From Exobasidium rhododendri (taxonomy: Eukaryota > Basidiomycota > Exobasidiomycetes > Exobasidiales > Exobasidiaceae): DNA of 64,000 nt. Shown in pieces: positions 45,294 through 55,784 of the stretch. The notes beneath the pieces are model-generated. The model was not told the origin of the DNA and made no database searches. It saw nothing but the letters and a program-made list of their open reading frames with translations. The stretch is from contig CP110631.1 in NCBI GenBank assembly GCA_026210745.1, forward strand, positions 5,332,001 through 5,396,000. The letters are read 5' to 3'. Numbering within the stretch: position 1 is the first letter of the stretch; the number at the start of each line of letters is the position of its first letter. A program made the translations under genes and the position numbers.

Positions 45294-47509
45294 ATGACTA
45301 CCCCAAATCTGTACTTTGAGAAGTCTGACCCGGAGACAGCGCACCCTCAGTACATCGCTGAAGACGAGTCAGACAAGGTGTCCGACTCGAATAGGCTTCC
45401 AAAGACTGTCACTAGGGTCACCACTCTCGGTGATCAGGCTGGGACGCTCCAAAACTACACGGCGCAGGGACGCACAATCCTGATTCCTACTCCGAGTGAT
45501 GATCCGTGAGTCTACGCCCAGCCTACCCAGGCAATGCATACAAACATCTAACAAGATACTGCTCTACTCTTCAACAGTAATGACCCTTTGTTCGTATAAC
45601 TCTTCATTCTTGTTGTCGTCCTCTATCCTGTGCTTAATGCTCTTCCTCTTCCTTCTACTTTTTCGATTAGGAACTGGTCGAAGGCGTACAAGTGGTACAT
45701 CACCTGCCTCGTTGCCATGGCTGTCTTTACCTGCAATCTGACTGCAGCAGGACCAAGTATTGCCATCATCCAGACTTCCATGTCGTGAGTAGGCAAGATG
45801 GAAGAAGGACTGTGACTCCCGCACTGGTCCTGACTTCTATTCACAGATTTGGTACCGAGCCTGCCAAGACCGCCTACCTCTACAGCTGTGCTGCCCTCCT
45901 TCAAGGTGTCTCCATGTTTGCGTGGTCTCCGTTTGTAAGTCAGCGGTTGCTCTTACATGATAAGATTTGGGTGCGCGACTTTGTTTTTACTCTTGTCCTG
46001 ACTGTGAAAATTCTTCCCGGCAGATCACCAAATTCGGCAAGCGCCCCGTTTACGTCTTTAGTTTCATCTTGTACACGGCAACAACGTTCGGGGCTGGAGC
46101 TTGCAAGACGTGGAAAGCACAACTAGCATTGCGAATCATTGTGAGTGTCAGCAGTGAAGTCAGTCGTAGTAATGCACCTTCCTCACCATGCACTGCGATG
46201 ATCAGGCTGGTGCAGCAGCGGGTGCGGGTGAGCTCCTTGGACCAGTCACGATCACCGACATCTGGCATGTCCACGAGCGAGGATTGGCCTTTGCAGTGTA
46301 AGTTTGATACATAGAAGCAATGAGACCTCCCGGGAGATCAATCCTGACAAGATCTACAATCTACAGTTACAACGCATTCCTGTCCGTTGGTGTCGCCTTT
46401 GGTCTGTTCATCGGCGGCTTCATCACGGATGATCTTGGTTGGCGCTACCGTGAGTGGCATCGTGGAGCCACCGTGTCTGTCTCCCCGTAGTAACCCTTGC
46501 CTCTACCTATCATTAGTGTACTGGGTATACGGCTCCATCATCGGTGCCTTGACTCTCTTTGTCGGTGAGCACTTGTCGCACTGAATATATATGTGGAAAA
46601 CGGCATCCTCAACCTGCCTCTGACCCCCTCTTAACAGTATTCAACTTCCCGGAAACAACGTACAAGCGTCCAGTGTTGATGCCTGTGATCGAAGGTGCCC
46701 CTCGAAATATCGACTACAGTCAACAACACACATACGCGCGCCGACTTCGCTTCTTCTCTGGCGTTTACACGCAAGAGTCTATGCTTCATATATTCATTCG
46801 ACCGTTTGTCGCCATTGCTTACCCTGCCGTGCTTTGGGCCGCGCTGGTGTGTGCCGGTACGATTGGTTTCATTGTAGCCGTGACGAGCAACGTCGCCCTC
46901 GCATACGGAACAGGATACGGATTTGGAGCATCTCAAGTTGGGCTTTGCTTCATCGCTGGTATCATCGGCAGTATCGCAGGTATCTTCGTTGGTGGATCGT
47001 TCCCAGACTGGCTCTCCAAGAGGCTTGCCAAACGTAATGGCGGTATTCGAGAGCCAGAAATGCGACTCTGGGCCATTGCTCCATCGCTCATCTCGGCGCC
47101 ACTTGCTCTTGCGCTCTTTGGAGCAGGTATTCAGAACAAATGGCACTGGATCGTGCCCACCATCGGTCTTGGTCTGCTCAACTTCAGCGTCGTCGGCGGC
47201 ACAAACATCGCCATCGTCTATGCCGTGGATGTGTACAAGCCCATAGCTAACGAAGCCATCACGTCCATCCTCGGATACAAAGCTGCCATCGGCTTCGTAC
47301 TCTCTTTCTACACGAACCCGTGGATCGCCAGTCAAGGCTATCAAAACGCCTATGGTGAAATGGCTGCCATCTCAGCCGGGCTACTCCTCTTTTTCCTGCC
47401 CCTCTACATCTGGGGCAAGAGGATCAGAGTCTCGTCGATGACGTGGAGAGCAACACAATACATCAAATGGGATGCAGATCGTGACGACGTCGTCTACGAG
47501 GAGGTGTGA
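45294..47509 (+). CDS. MFS transporter (drug:H+ antiporter type), nine exons with a 12-nt microexon
   Basis: Exons: 45294-45505, 45578-45589, 45671-45784, 45847-45934, 46024-46140, 46206-46297, 46367-46449, 46517-46564, 46638-47509; 545 aa. The 12-nt second exon is needed to restore the family motif DPNDPLNWSK before the first membrane segment. Further motifs are FGKRPVYVFS (motif A region after helix 2) and GPVTITDIW (motif C-like region). About twelve membrane segments are visible. The likely job is export of the cluster's product or uptake of its substrate at the plasma membrane; direction cannot be told from sequence. Confidence 0.9.
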
Positions 47510-47744
47510 TTGGCGAAAAGAAAAGAAACGAGAAAAAGAGGAAGAGAGGAATGCACTCCGTGTTCGCAACGATGTTTGACGGACTCTTTTTCGTAATTTG
47601 CTTGCTGACGGACGAAAGAAGAAGGGTAACATTTCCATTCTCGGCTTTCTTACTGTATACTTGGGCTTATGTAGATATGATAGGAAATGTGAATTGCAAA
47701 TCGTGTCATCGTATATGTTCCATTGAGAAAGAGAGAGAGACAAG

Positions 47745-49638
47745 TTACACAAAAGGAAGCGTCAAATAGCTGGACTGTCCACCCACAGAGAGGATGTTGA
47801 GGCCGGCGAGCTTCTCATGGCTGCGATCAGAAGGATGGTTGTGAACAAAAATACCACAACCTTGTTGATCTTTTGGCCCTACTTCCAAGACAAGCTTGCC
47901 GCCCTTTGCAATAGTCACGTTGGTGGGCCACAGCTCTATTGTCACTTCGTACGCTTCTCCTGGTTCTACTGCCTGCACATCTGTGGAGAGGTAGTCACGT
48001 CGCGGCAGGTGAGGTAGGCTCTTGTCGCTCAGCTTGCGTAAGGATACACGCTGCCATCCCTTCGTCAACGGCACTGGGTCTCCTGCTGTGCCTGAAAGAT
48101 GATAGATTGGTATCGTCAGTAATGCAGTTCATCTCGCTGGCCATGGATCTAGACTCACCCGTGTAGAAGACCTCCTTTCCCTCGGGATCAAAGTGTCGCA
48201 AAGTGGTGAATATGTCCATGTCTAGAGGGGTCTTTCCAGTGCTATCTTCATCTATCTTGACAGTACAATTCAGAACAGGATGACCTGTGATCTCGGTTTG
48301 TGCTTCAAAGGTGGGCGTCTCGAAGCGCAGACTATCACCAATTAAGCCAGCATATGTCATGTCCTTGGCAGCTTTCGAAGTCTGTTCTTGCAATTGTCCT
48401 TCTGCCGTGAGGTACAGCTTTCTGTACTCTGTTCCTGGGAGTGGCCAAGATGAAGCCTCCTTGAATTGGAAAGTCCGTTCTGCCTCGGTCTTGTCGTGAC
48501 CCGGATTGCCTACTCTGTTTGCATACGTCACTGCGGGCACACCTCCGGGAGCATTAGGCCCAGCCTTCCATTTGCGATCATCGTGATCTTTGAGGAAAGC
48601 GTTGAAGAAGGAAAGCTGCAGGCTGACATATTCCTCAAGATAAAAAGGAAGATCGTGTCTGCCGGTGATACAATAGAGCCACTTGAGCGCAGTTCCTGCA
48701 CCAAGGTAGCCCAAGACGTTGCCACGGAGATGCAAGCAGATTCCACCCCAATTGGCTACACTCAGCAAAGGCACTTGAATACGGCTCAGGTCGTAGTCCC
48801 GCGAGGAAAAGTAGGTATCGTCCATGTACTTGTTCTTGGCAGTATCCACAGTCTGATCCGTACGATTTTGTCGTAGCTGGTCTTCACTCAGAACGCCTTC
48901 GATGTTGGCAGGACGAGCACAGTTTCCCGGCAAGTTCGCTTCTCCTCTTCCCGCTCGAGCAGGAATACCGTATTGGTTCGAGTTGATCTGCCTGTTCTGC
49001 CAGAAGGCGATGAAGCCGTTGGAGAGGATGCCTCCCTGGCGGACACGGTCTCGGTAGTAGTCGTGCATGCCTTCCCAGGGGATGATACAGGCCAGACCTT
49101 TTGGCTGACGAGCCGCTACACGCCATTGAGAGCCGGCATAGTAGGATATGCCCAAAAGACCTACCTTTCCACTCGACCAGGACTGCTGACTGGCCCATTC
49201 GATTGCTTCGGCAAAGACGCTGGACGTCTGATCTGACATGGTGTCCATGAATCCAGGGGACTCTCCTGCGCCCAATTCATCCACTCGAACGACGACGTAT
49301 CCCTTGGCAGTCCAGAAGGTCGGCTCAGGCACCTCCCACGCACTCCACTTGCTCTTCTGTTCCGATGGTAATTCAGAGAAGGAGTTGGGATGAAACTCAG
49401 AGTAGGGGATGTCTTTACCATACGGCCCTGCAGTCATGATGACGGGTAATTGTTCCGCTGTGTCTGGCCTGTAGACGTTGCAGCGTAGGACGTCCTTGCC
49501 GTTACTCAGAGGAATGTCGCAGTTCAGCTCCACGATCATCTCGCCATCCTGCTCGACTTTCTTGATGGCATTTGCGCCCGGCGTGACGGGACTCGGCAGA
49601 TGCGCAGGTCGATAGGAGCTTACGAGGGAGATGGCCAT
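47745..49638 (-). CDS. CocE/NonD-type hydrolase (X-Pro dipeptidyl-peptidase-like)
   Basis: Two exons (49638-48159 and 48091-47745), 608 aa, from the first ATG (49638). The alpha/beta-hydrolase domain has the nucleophile motif GLLGISYYAGSQW (Ser in GxSYxG), LACIIPWEGMHDYYRD and a candidate catalytic His in ITGRHDLPFY. A C-terminal jelly-roll-like domain follows (VTIELWPTNVTIAKGG and QGCGIFVHNHP). The family hydrolyses esters, amides or acyl groups; CocE itself is cocaine esterase. In this cluster it may cleave an ester or amide to release the ring substrate. No signal peptide. Confidence 0.87.
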
Positions 49639-50016
49639 GTCGGATAGATTCGATAAGATCTGACGACGATGAGAAGGCGGTGACTTCGATGAGAAGATGA
49701 TGAAGTGGTGAAGGCTGATCCCTACCGCGCCAGTACAATCATCAGCGCTTCGGGTCCCCACTTCTTCCGGCTCCTTCTCCTGGGGGTTTAGTCTAGGGCA
49801 ATTGTGGGGGGGAACGCCTCTTCACGGCGCCAAACTCTAAATTAACCGTGTCCCCCCCCTCTTAGCGCCGAAGAAGACTCATCAGCACAGCCTTGGTCTC
49901 TCATATAAGGTCTTTCGGCAAGCTATATCATTGACCACATCTACAATTTAGAGTATGTACAAGGTATACAAGCATCAGATCGTCAGATCTCGGGAAACAT
50001 TGAATGGTATTTCCTT
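49639..50016. other. intergenic between two minus-strand genes
   Basis: About 380 bp containing the promoter of the hydrolase gene and the terminator of SDR-2. Two short G/C homopolymer runs occur (49807-49813, 49853-49859). No gene seen. Confidence 0.5.
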
Positions 50017-51151
50017 CTATCGACTCATTGCGGCACATCCGCCATCAACTTCAAGGGTACTACCGGTGCAGAAGCTGGACATTTCCGAGCAGAGATAGAT
50101 GATACCATCGACGCATTCTTGAGGAGAGCCGAATCGGCCCATCGGCACCCTGCCAAGGAGAAAGTCGTCGACCTCCTTAGCGACGCTTGTATGTCCAGGT
50201 GTCTGGATCAGGCCGGGTACTATAGAGAGCAAAAAGAGGAGCATGAGCAATACGAAGAGAAGAAGTACTCCAACAAACTCACAGATGGCGTTGACTCGAA
50301 TGCCCTGGTTGGCGTGGTCCAGTGCTGCCGACTTGGTCATTCCACTGAAGGTGCCTTGTCAGCTATAGCATTGCAGCGGCTTTTGACCAATTCGAGGAAC
50401 ACTCACACGACTGCGTGCTTTGCGGCACAATATGGTCCAAACTGAAAAGTCGCATGCTTGGATCGTCAGTCTGTGCGGTTGTGCTCATCTTCCAAGTAAT
50501 ACGCACTTTGCTCACACCCTCGACACCCGCACGAGAGGAGATATTGACGATGGCGCCTCTCTTTCCTGGACGAGCTCCTCTTCCCGCTTTGAGTGGCTGC
50601 TTCGACATGACTGACAATTGCGCCTTCATGCACATGTACACGCCTCGAGCGTCAACGGCATTGATGAAGTCGTACTCGGCCATGACCGTGTCCTTGACCA
50701 ATCGCAGTTCACTCCCGACAACAACACCCGCCGAATTGATCGCAATGTCAACTCGACCAAAGTGCTGAACAGTCTTCTGGATCGCCTCATCGATCTCATC
50801 CCAGCTGGTCACATCGACCCGCAGAGCAAGGGCAGTGTCTGCGCGCATCGAGTTGAGACTGGCGGCGACCTGTCATAAGAGGGATGAGTCATCTATTCCC
50901 TCTAACATCTTCATTCTTGTGGCAAGAACTTACCTTCTCTGCTGCCGCTACGTCCCAGTCAGTGACGACCACCTTGGCACCCAGCGCTGACATCTGCTCG
51001 GCGCATTGCTTCCCGATCCCAGACGCAGCTCCAGCTGTCAAGACATGCAGACCGTGAGCAAGCTGTGTACAGACCGCGTCACTATTCTGTTAAACCTACT
51101 GATGAAGACGACATCGCCTGTGAAATCGAGTGGAGACGTTGACATGGTCAT
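50017..51151 (-). CDS. SDR-2: short-chain dehydrogenase/reductase
   Basis: Six exons (51151-51100, 51034-50934, 50869-50507, 50441-50407, 50344-50283, 50219-50017), 271 aa. Motifs: cofactor loop TGAASGIGKQCAE, an Asp (VVTDWD) that favours NAD(H), AINSAG, NISSRAG with catalytic Ser, YCAAKHAVVGMTKSAALDHA with catalytic Tyr and Lys, and VNAILPGLIQTP. A classical soluble SDR oxidoreductase. Exon 4 is only 35 nt. It is the rightmost gene of the metabolic cluster. Confidence 0.88.
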
Positions 51152-51462
51152 GATGACTGCCGACAAGAGAAGAGGGTGCTTCTCATTCTGAAATCGTGTA
51201 TGTTTGGGTGTATGTGGGGTAAGAAAGTAAAGTAACACAGTGGCCACCCCCACCTCAGCCGATATTTAGAGTTTCCACCAGATGTGAGCAGGACACTATA
51301 CGGCCGAGAGACGCGCCATTCCTCGTCTCCTTCATAATCATCTCAATATAGAATACAAATAATCACAACTAATATCCCCACTACAAACTTAATTTCTCTT
51401 ATACAAGCTACTGCATCACGAAAGGGCCCGCCGAGACTTTATTCAAGGCTTGAGTAGGGAGT
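51152..51462. other. intergenic, boundary between metabolic and glycan genes
   Basis: About 310 bp. It contains the promoter of SDR-2 and the 3' flank of the next minus-strand gene. AT-rich in the middle (51340-51400). No gene seen. Confidence 0.5.
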
Positions 51463-52722
51463 CTAGGTGAAGAGGGCGGAAGTGTCGGAGAAGATCCACT
51501 CGTCGAGGTTGCGACGGTTTTGTTGCAGGATTGACTTACGTAAGCGAAGCAGACTGACCAACGTGCGGCCTCGAATCTTTGGCGCCAGGTGCGAGAAGCG
51601 GATCGCAGCGTCTAATTCGCTCTCGTTGCCCTGTTGCGTGATCACGGAGCCCTCGTCCAGGTACGTGTAGCAGTCGAGCAGCTTCTGTGTAACGACTGGC
51701 GGAGTCCCTGCAATGAGGGCGGCCGGAATGCTGGAAGACGCTTTATTGCGGAGGTAGTCGTCGTTGGCAAAGCTGGGCAGAAGAGCAGTCGCACCCCGCA
51801 GCGTCGAGTAGTAGTCCGGGTATTGAAGACCGGCTTTTACAAAGATGAGATCGACGAGCGATGCTGGGATCTTCAAGGAACCCTGTCCGAGCAGGTACAG
51901 CAATGGTGCAATCTTGCCGTCCCGTTTCGCCTCGTCCGCCAGCAATTGAAGCGAGGAGAAAGTGTGCAGGTAGTCTCGCCGACCGCTGTCCAAATTGCCC
52001 TGCATGACAAAGTACTCCTGCACCTGCGCACTCGATGTCGTCAAGTCCTTAAACTCGAAAACGGGCGGGAAAGTGGACACGGTCACGTTGGCATGGACGT
52101 GCGATTGGAAGCTGTCCCCGACATGGCTGCTGAGTGTGATGAACCGTATACGCTTGGCTGCTATCCACCTCTGGGCCCCCATCATCGCCTTGTCATGCTC
52201 TCCAAATCGATCTGCATGGTGCACTACGCAGAACAGTATTGCGCTGGTCTCGTTAAAGACACTCTCGTAGAAGGTCGGATGACCGGAGAGATCGTCCCCA
52301 CAAGTGATGGCCAAAAAAATGTGTGGATTGAATTGCAGCACGTCCGTGACGTTTGCTTGGTCGCCAGTCAGTGTGGTCGGTGCATCGTACCACTGAAATC
52401 GATCCATGATCTCGTTCATCTTGAAGCGCGGATATCGGAGGGAGATGCTCGTCTGTGTGCTGCGTAGCTGGCTGAGCGTGTTCAGGAAGCTGGCAAAGAC
52501 TTCATCGTGGTAGCCCTGGCTTTCGCGCAGAAATATTCGTCGAGGTTCGTGGTACAAGACGCGCAGACCGGTGAAACGGTGGATCACGGCGGATGTCTCG
52601 TGTCGTCGGGTAGAGAGCAAGACAAAGAAGACAGTCCATGCGGAGAGCAGGAAGATGAGCGTCCGCAGAAGGTAGGGCCGTGATTTGACCGTCGCCGGCA
52701 GACGCATATACCCCGACGACAT
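51463..52722 (-). CDS. type II membrane glycosyltransferase-like protein
   Basis: A single 419-aa exon. A short cytosolic tail is followed by one membrane segment at about residues 19-37 (LLRTLIFLLSAWTVFFVLLS), giving type II topology. The C-terminal half contains YLLGQGSLKIP, VKAGLQYPDYYSTLRGATAL and NKASSSIPAALIAGTPPVV, which fit a fungal transferase group with a GT-B-like C-terminal lobe. Donor and acceptor are unknown. It lies beside the second acyltransferase and second GT90, so it probably belongs to the surface-glycan genes. Confidence 0.72.
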   Translation of the reverse strand: MSSGYMRLPATVKSRPYLLRTLIFLLSAWTVFFVLLSTRRHETSAVIHRFTGLRVLYHEPRRIFLRESQGYHDEVFASFLNTLSQLRSTQTSISLRYPRFKMNEIMDRFQWYDAPTTLTGDQANVTDVLQFNPHIFLAITCGDDLSGHPTFYESVFNETSAILFCVVHHADRFGEHDKAMMGAQRWIAAKRIRFITLSSHVGDSFQSHVHANVTVSTFPPVFEFKDLTTSSAQVQEYFVMQGNLDSGRRDYLHTFSSLQLLADEAKRDGKIAPLLYLLGQGSLKIPASLVDLIFVKAGLQYPDYYSTLRGATALLPSFANDDYLRNKASSSIPAALIAGTPPVVTQKLLDCYTYLDEGSVITQQGNESELDAAIRFSHLAPKIRGRTLVSLLRLRKSILQQNRRNLDEWIFSDTSALFT

Positions 52723-53619
52723 GACTGTGTGCGAAGAGCCAGGGAGAGATGGAGGGTTAAATTTCCTCCCATGTCGTTACAGGTACCGCCCAAACCCTGA
52801 CATCCTTCTTATCTTCACGGAAAATAAGCAAAAGTAGGGAAATAGTCTATTTCTTCAGCACAGTCCATCCCTTTTCACTCAGTTTTCGCAAAAAAGTGCG
52901 GCACTCAACATCCCTTTTGTAACTTTTGAACACAAGCACAGTGCCTGAGACCCTGATGCTCGTTGATTGATGGATGGACGCGCTGATCTGCATGAGATTG
53001 ACTGCTTGCAGATGCGCGTAAAGGAAGGATTCTCTACTCTACTCTACTCTAGACGCATTGTAAATTGTAAATACAACAACAATCACTGTTTTCTGTTACA
53101 CGTAGCGCGTAAATGAAGGATCTTCATCAAATTAGGGCTGCTCCAGTACTGCCCGCTCGATTGCTTCCCACTCATTAGACTGCTTGAGAAGGCTGGAGAC
53201 CTCTCCCCGTGTCTTGCGTCCTTGATTCTCACGACATCTCTTTTCCGGATCGAGGCATTTAGCCTGGCATCACTTTCTGACTGGCAAATGGCGTTGCTCC
53301 CTTTCGTGAAGGTGCGGTATGGAAGACGCCCGTCTTCTATCTTTCCAACGTCCCTTCTGGGCCAGTCTAGATCCGGGCTTAATACCCGGTGTACAACGTT
53401 GTGGGACTTTAGAAGCTCATTTAGAACACTACTTGAAGACCAAGACGCAGGCTGGCCTGGATGTTCAATTGTTATAGAGTGGCAAGTCGGTGTATTTTTT
53501 GTGCGGGGAACGTTGAATTTAGTAAAATATACGTGCTAGAATGATCTTGATCACATAGAACAAATTAGGAGCAGCCACAATCTCATGTGTCACTGCTCCT
53601 TTACATCCTGACAGTCACG
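52723..53619. promoter_or_regulatory. divergent intergenic region containing duplicated sequence copy 1
   Basis: About 900 bp separates the type II transferase-like gene (-) from acyltransferase B (+). The stretch 52934-53305 resembles 55334-55705 (see repeat entries). A tctac tandem lies at about 53034-53052. The open frame at 53222-53539 has no protein features. Confidence 0.5.
52934..53305 (+). repeat. diverged direct repeat, copy 1
   Basis: It shares blocks in order with 55334-55705: cctgagaccctgat; gctgatctgcatg; gattgactgcttgcagatgc; gcgtaaat; atcttcatcaaa; tgcccgct then gattgcttccc; tggcatcact; ctgactggca then atggcgttgct. Spacing between blocks is nearly conserved. It lies about 315 bp upstream of acyltransferase B. 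Confidence 0.85.
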
Positions 53620-54965
53620 ATGATGACTACTGCTCCATACCATTCATTACCTACTTTTCATGGCGAAGAAGATGATACACCGCCGCCCTCGAACCATCTC
53701 CAAAACATCACCACCGATACGAGCAATGAGGAAAAGACAATGATGGCGTTCCGGAGTGTACCTTCTTCGATCGGCTTTGTGCCCGCTATCGAAGGTATTC
53801 GTGGAGTTGCCATCTTGATGGTCCTCTATGCCCATACAAGCCACATCTGGACGACGCCATTTGCAAGATATGCCGGCGGTTCTGGAGTTTCGATGTTCTT
53901 TGTTCTTTCAGGTAAGTCACTACTACGCTTGAAAGAGAAGGGCGTGCTTCCTATCTCTAATCCTCTACTACTGCTCCAGGCTTTCTCATCACTGGCATCC
54001 TGGTCAAGACGCAACAACATCGCTACGGCCACCTGGGCAGATTTTACATGGACCGTTCTGTCCGCTTACTGCCGCCACTCGTACCCCTCTTTGCCTACAT
54101 CAGCCTTCGATGTTATCGATCGAACAAACCTGCATCTCTCATCTTCAGGTGGCTTGTTCGTGGTCTCTTCTACCTCGAAAATCAAAACACTTTCGTCCCG
54201 CTCGACTTCCGGACGGAAAACACACCAATCAAGCACTTTTGGTCCCTCAGGTGAGTCATGGATGCGCTCACAAAGTGAACAGGATAAGGTAGACTGAATG
54301 AAACGTTGTGCAGTACCGAAGAGCAATTCTACATAGTATGGTCTTTGTCCTCACCCCTCGTTACCAGGATCAAGACTATCAGATACCGCACCATCACGAT
54401 GCTCTCGCTGGTGACAATCTTTTGTTGGACTGCCTGGCATGCTGCAGTCTCTGAAGGTCGAGCATTTGGTGGGATGGATCCTTATGAAGGCATTCTCTCC
54501 AATCTGTACAAGATGCTCCTTGGCAGTACGCTGAGGCTGGTGCCTCTTCCACAATCCTTCTTTACACGAAAGGCCAGAGTGACAGCCTATGGAGGAATCT
54601 GCATCACATCACTGCTTGCATACCTGGCGCATAACATAGGGTCACAATACTGGGGTTCAGGACTAATCTCCATCTTCTCGGCGCTGCTCCTCGTCTCATC
54701 TCTCGATGAAGGTGATTGGTTCCTCGAACTGCCGTTGTTTCGCTTCTTTGGTCAAATTTCCTATGCATTGTACATGTGGCACTTTGTCATACAGAGACTG
54801 GACGGTACGGCTTTCAATCGGGGAAATGGCTTATACTCTGTCGCCGTGGCTATGTGCATCTCCATGTTCTCCACCTTTTACTACGAGGAGCCAATACGAG
54901 CAAGATATGCATCATGGAAGAAGAAGCGGACCGTGGCATCGTCGACTACTACGTCGGAAGCATGA
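53620..54965 (+). CDS. acyltransferase-3 family membrane protein B
   Basis: Three exons (53620-53911, 53980-54250, 54314-54965), 404 aa; the ATG at 53623 is an alternative start. It has the family entry motif FVPAIEGIRGVAILMVLYAH, the MFFVLSGFLITGIL segment, WSLSTEEQFYIVWSL after the second junction, and a C-terminal YALYMWHFVI. About nine to ten membrane segments. Such enzymes O-acylate sugars using cytosolic acyl donors. It is closer to the standard bacterial-like acyltransferase-3 layout than protein A, which has a long inserted loop. Probably modifies a surface polysaccharide with the adjacent GT90 product. Confidence 0.88.
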
Positions 54966-55784
54966 AGTGTTTCCACTCACGATACAATACAATGTATCTT
55001 TGTCGGAGTAAATAATATCCACATCACGCTTCAATGATGCATTCACCATAATTAAAACTTACAACAAAGAGTAGTGGAATGGCAGTGTACCGCTATGCCT
55101 TTTACTTCTCCTTTTCGCCCATGATCTCCCAATCGGGTGTCCACAGCTTTTCTGAATACAAGACTTGCGCTGTCAGATGCTGCCATGGTCTTTTAATCCA
55201 AGCATGGCACTCATCATTCTCCCATGTATGACCTACTCAAAAAGCTTGATGGCTCATCTTTGACCGCGTACATCACCTGCAGTATACAAATGGGGACAAT
55301 TGTTCGTGGAAAGCTCCTTTCTGTAAAAATCTCAAGCGCAGTACCTGAGACCCTGATTCCTACTCATTGATTGATGGGGTATAATTACGGGCTGATCTGC
55401 ATGTGATTGACTGCTTGCAGATGCGTATTTATTCTCTACTGTGATACTTTTTAACGTCGGATCGCATACTGTAATCAACGACAATCATTGATAGCACAAT
55501 GCGCGTAAATTAAATTAATATCTTCATCAAAGTCAATTAAGCCTTCTCCTGTAGTGCCCGCTAGATTGCTTCCCTTAAGATTGGACACGCTGCAGAGACG
55601 AGTTCCCGCCGTCGCGAGTCTTAATTTTCTCACGATTTTTTCTTTTTCCGAATCGGGAATTTAAGCTTGGCATCACTGACTGTCTGACTGGCAGATGGCG
55701 TTGCTACGAGGTAGACGACGAGCAGTGAGGGGAGATGATGGGAAGTGATGAGCGAGATGCTCCCCCTCTTTCCTCAAGTCTTCT
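54966..55784. promoter_or_regulatory. intergenic region containing duplicated sequence copy 2
   Basis: About 820 bp between acyltransferase B and GT90-B, both on the plus strand. It holds the second copy of the repeat (55334-55705), ending about 80 bp before the GT90-B start, so the repeat occupies the likely promoter. No gene seen. Confidence 0.5.
55334..55705 (+). repeat. diverged direct repeat, copy 2
   Basis: Partner of 52934-53305, offset by almost exactly 2400 bp, with the same ordered blocks and more AT-rich divergence in between. It sits directly upstream of GT90-B. Confidence 0.85.
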
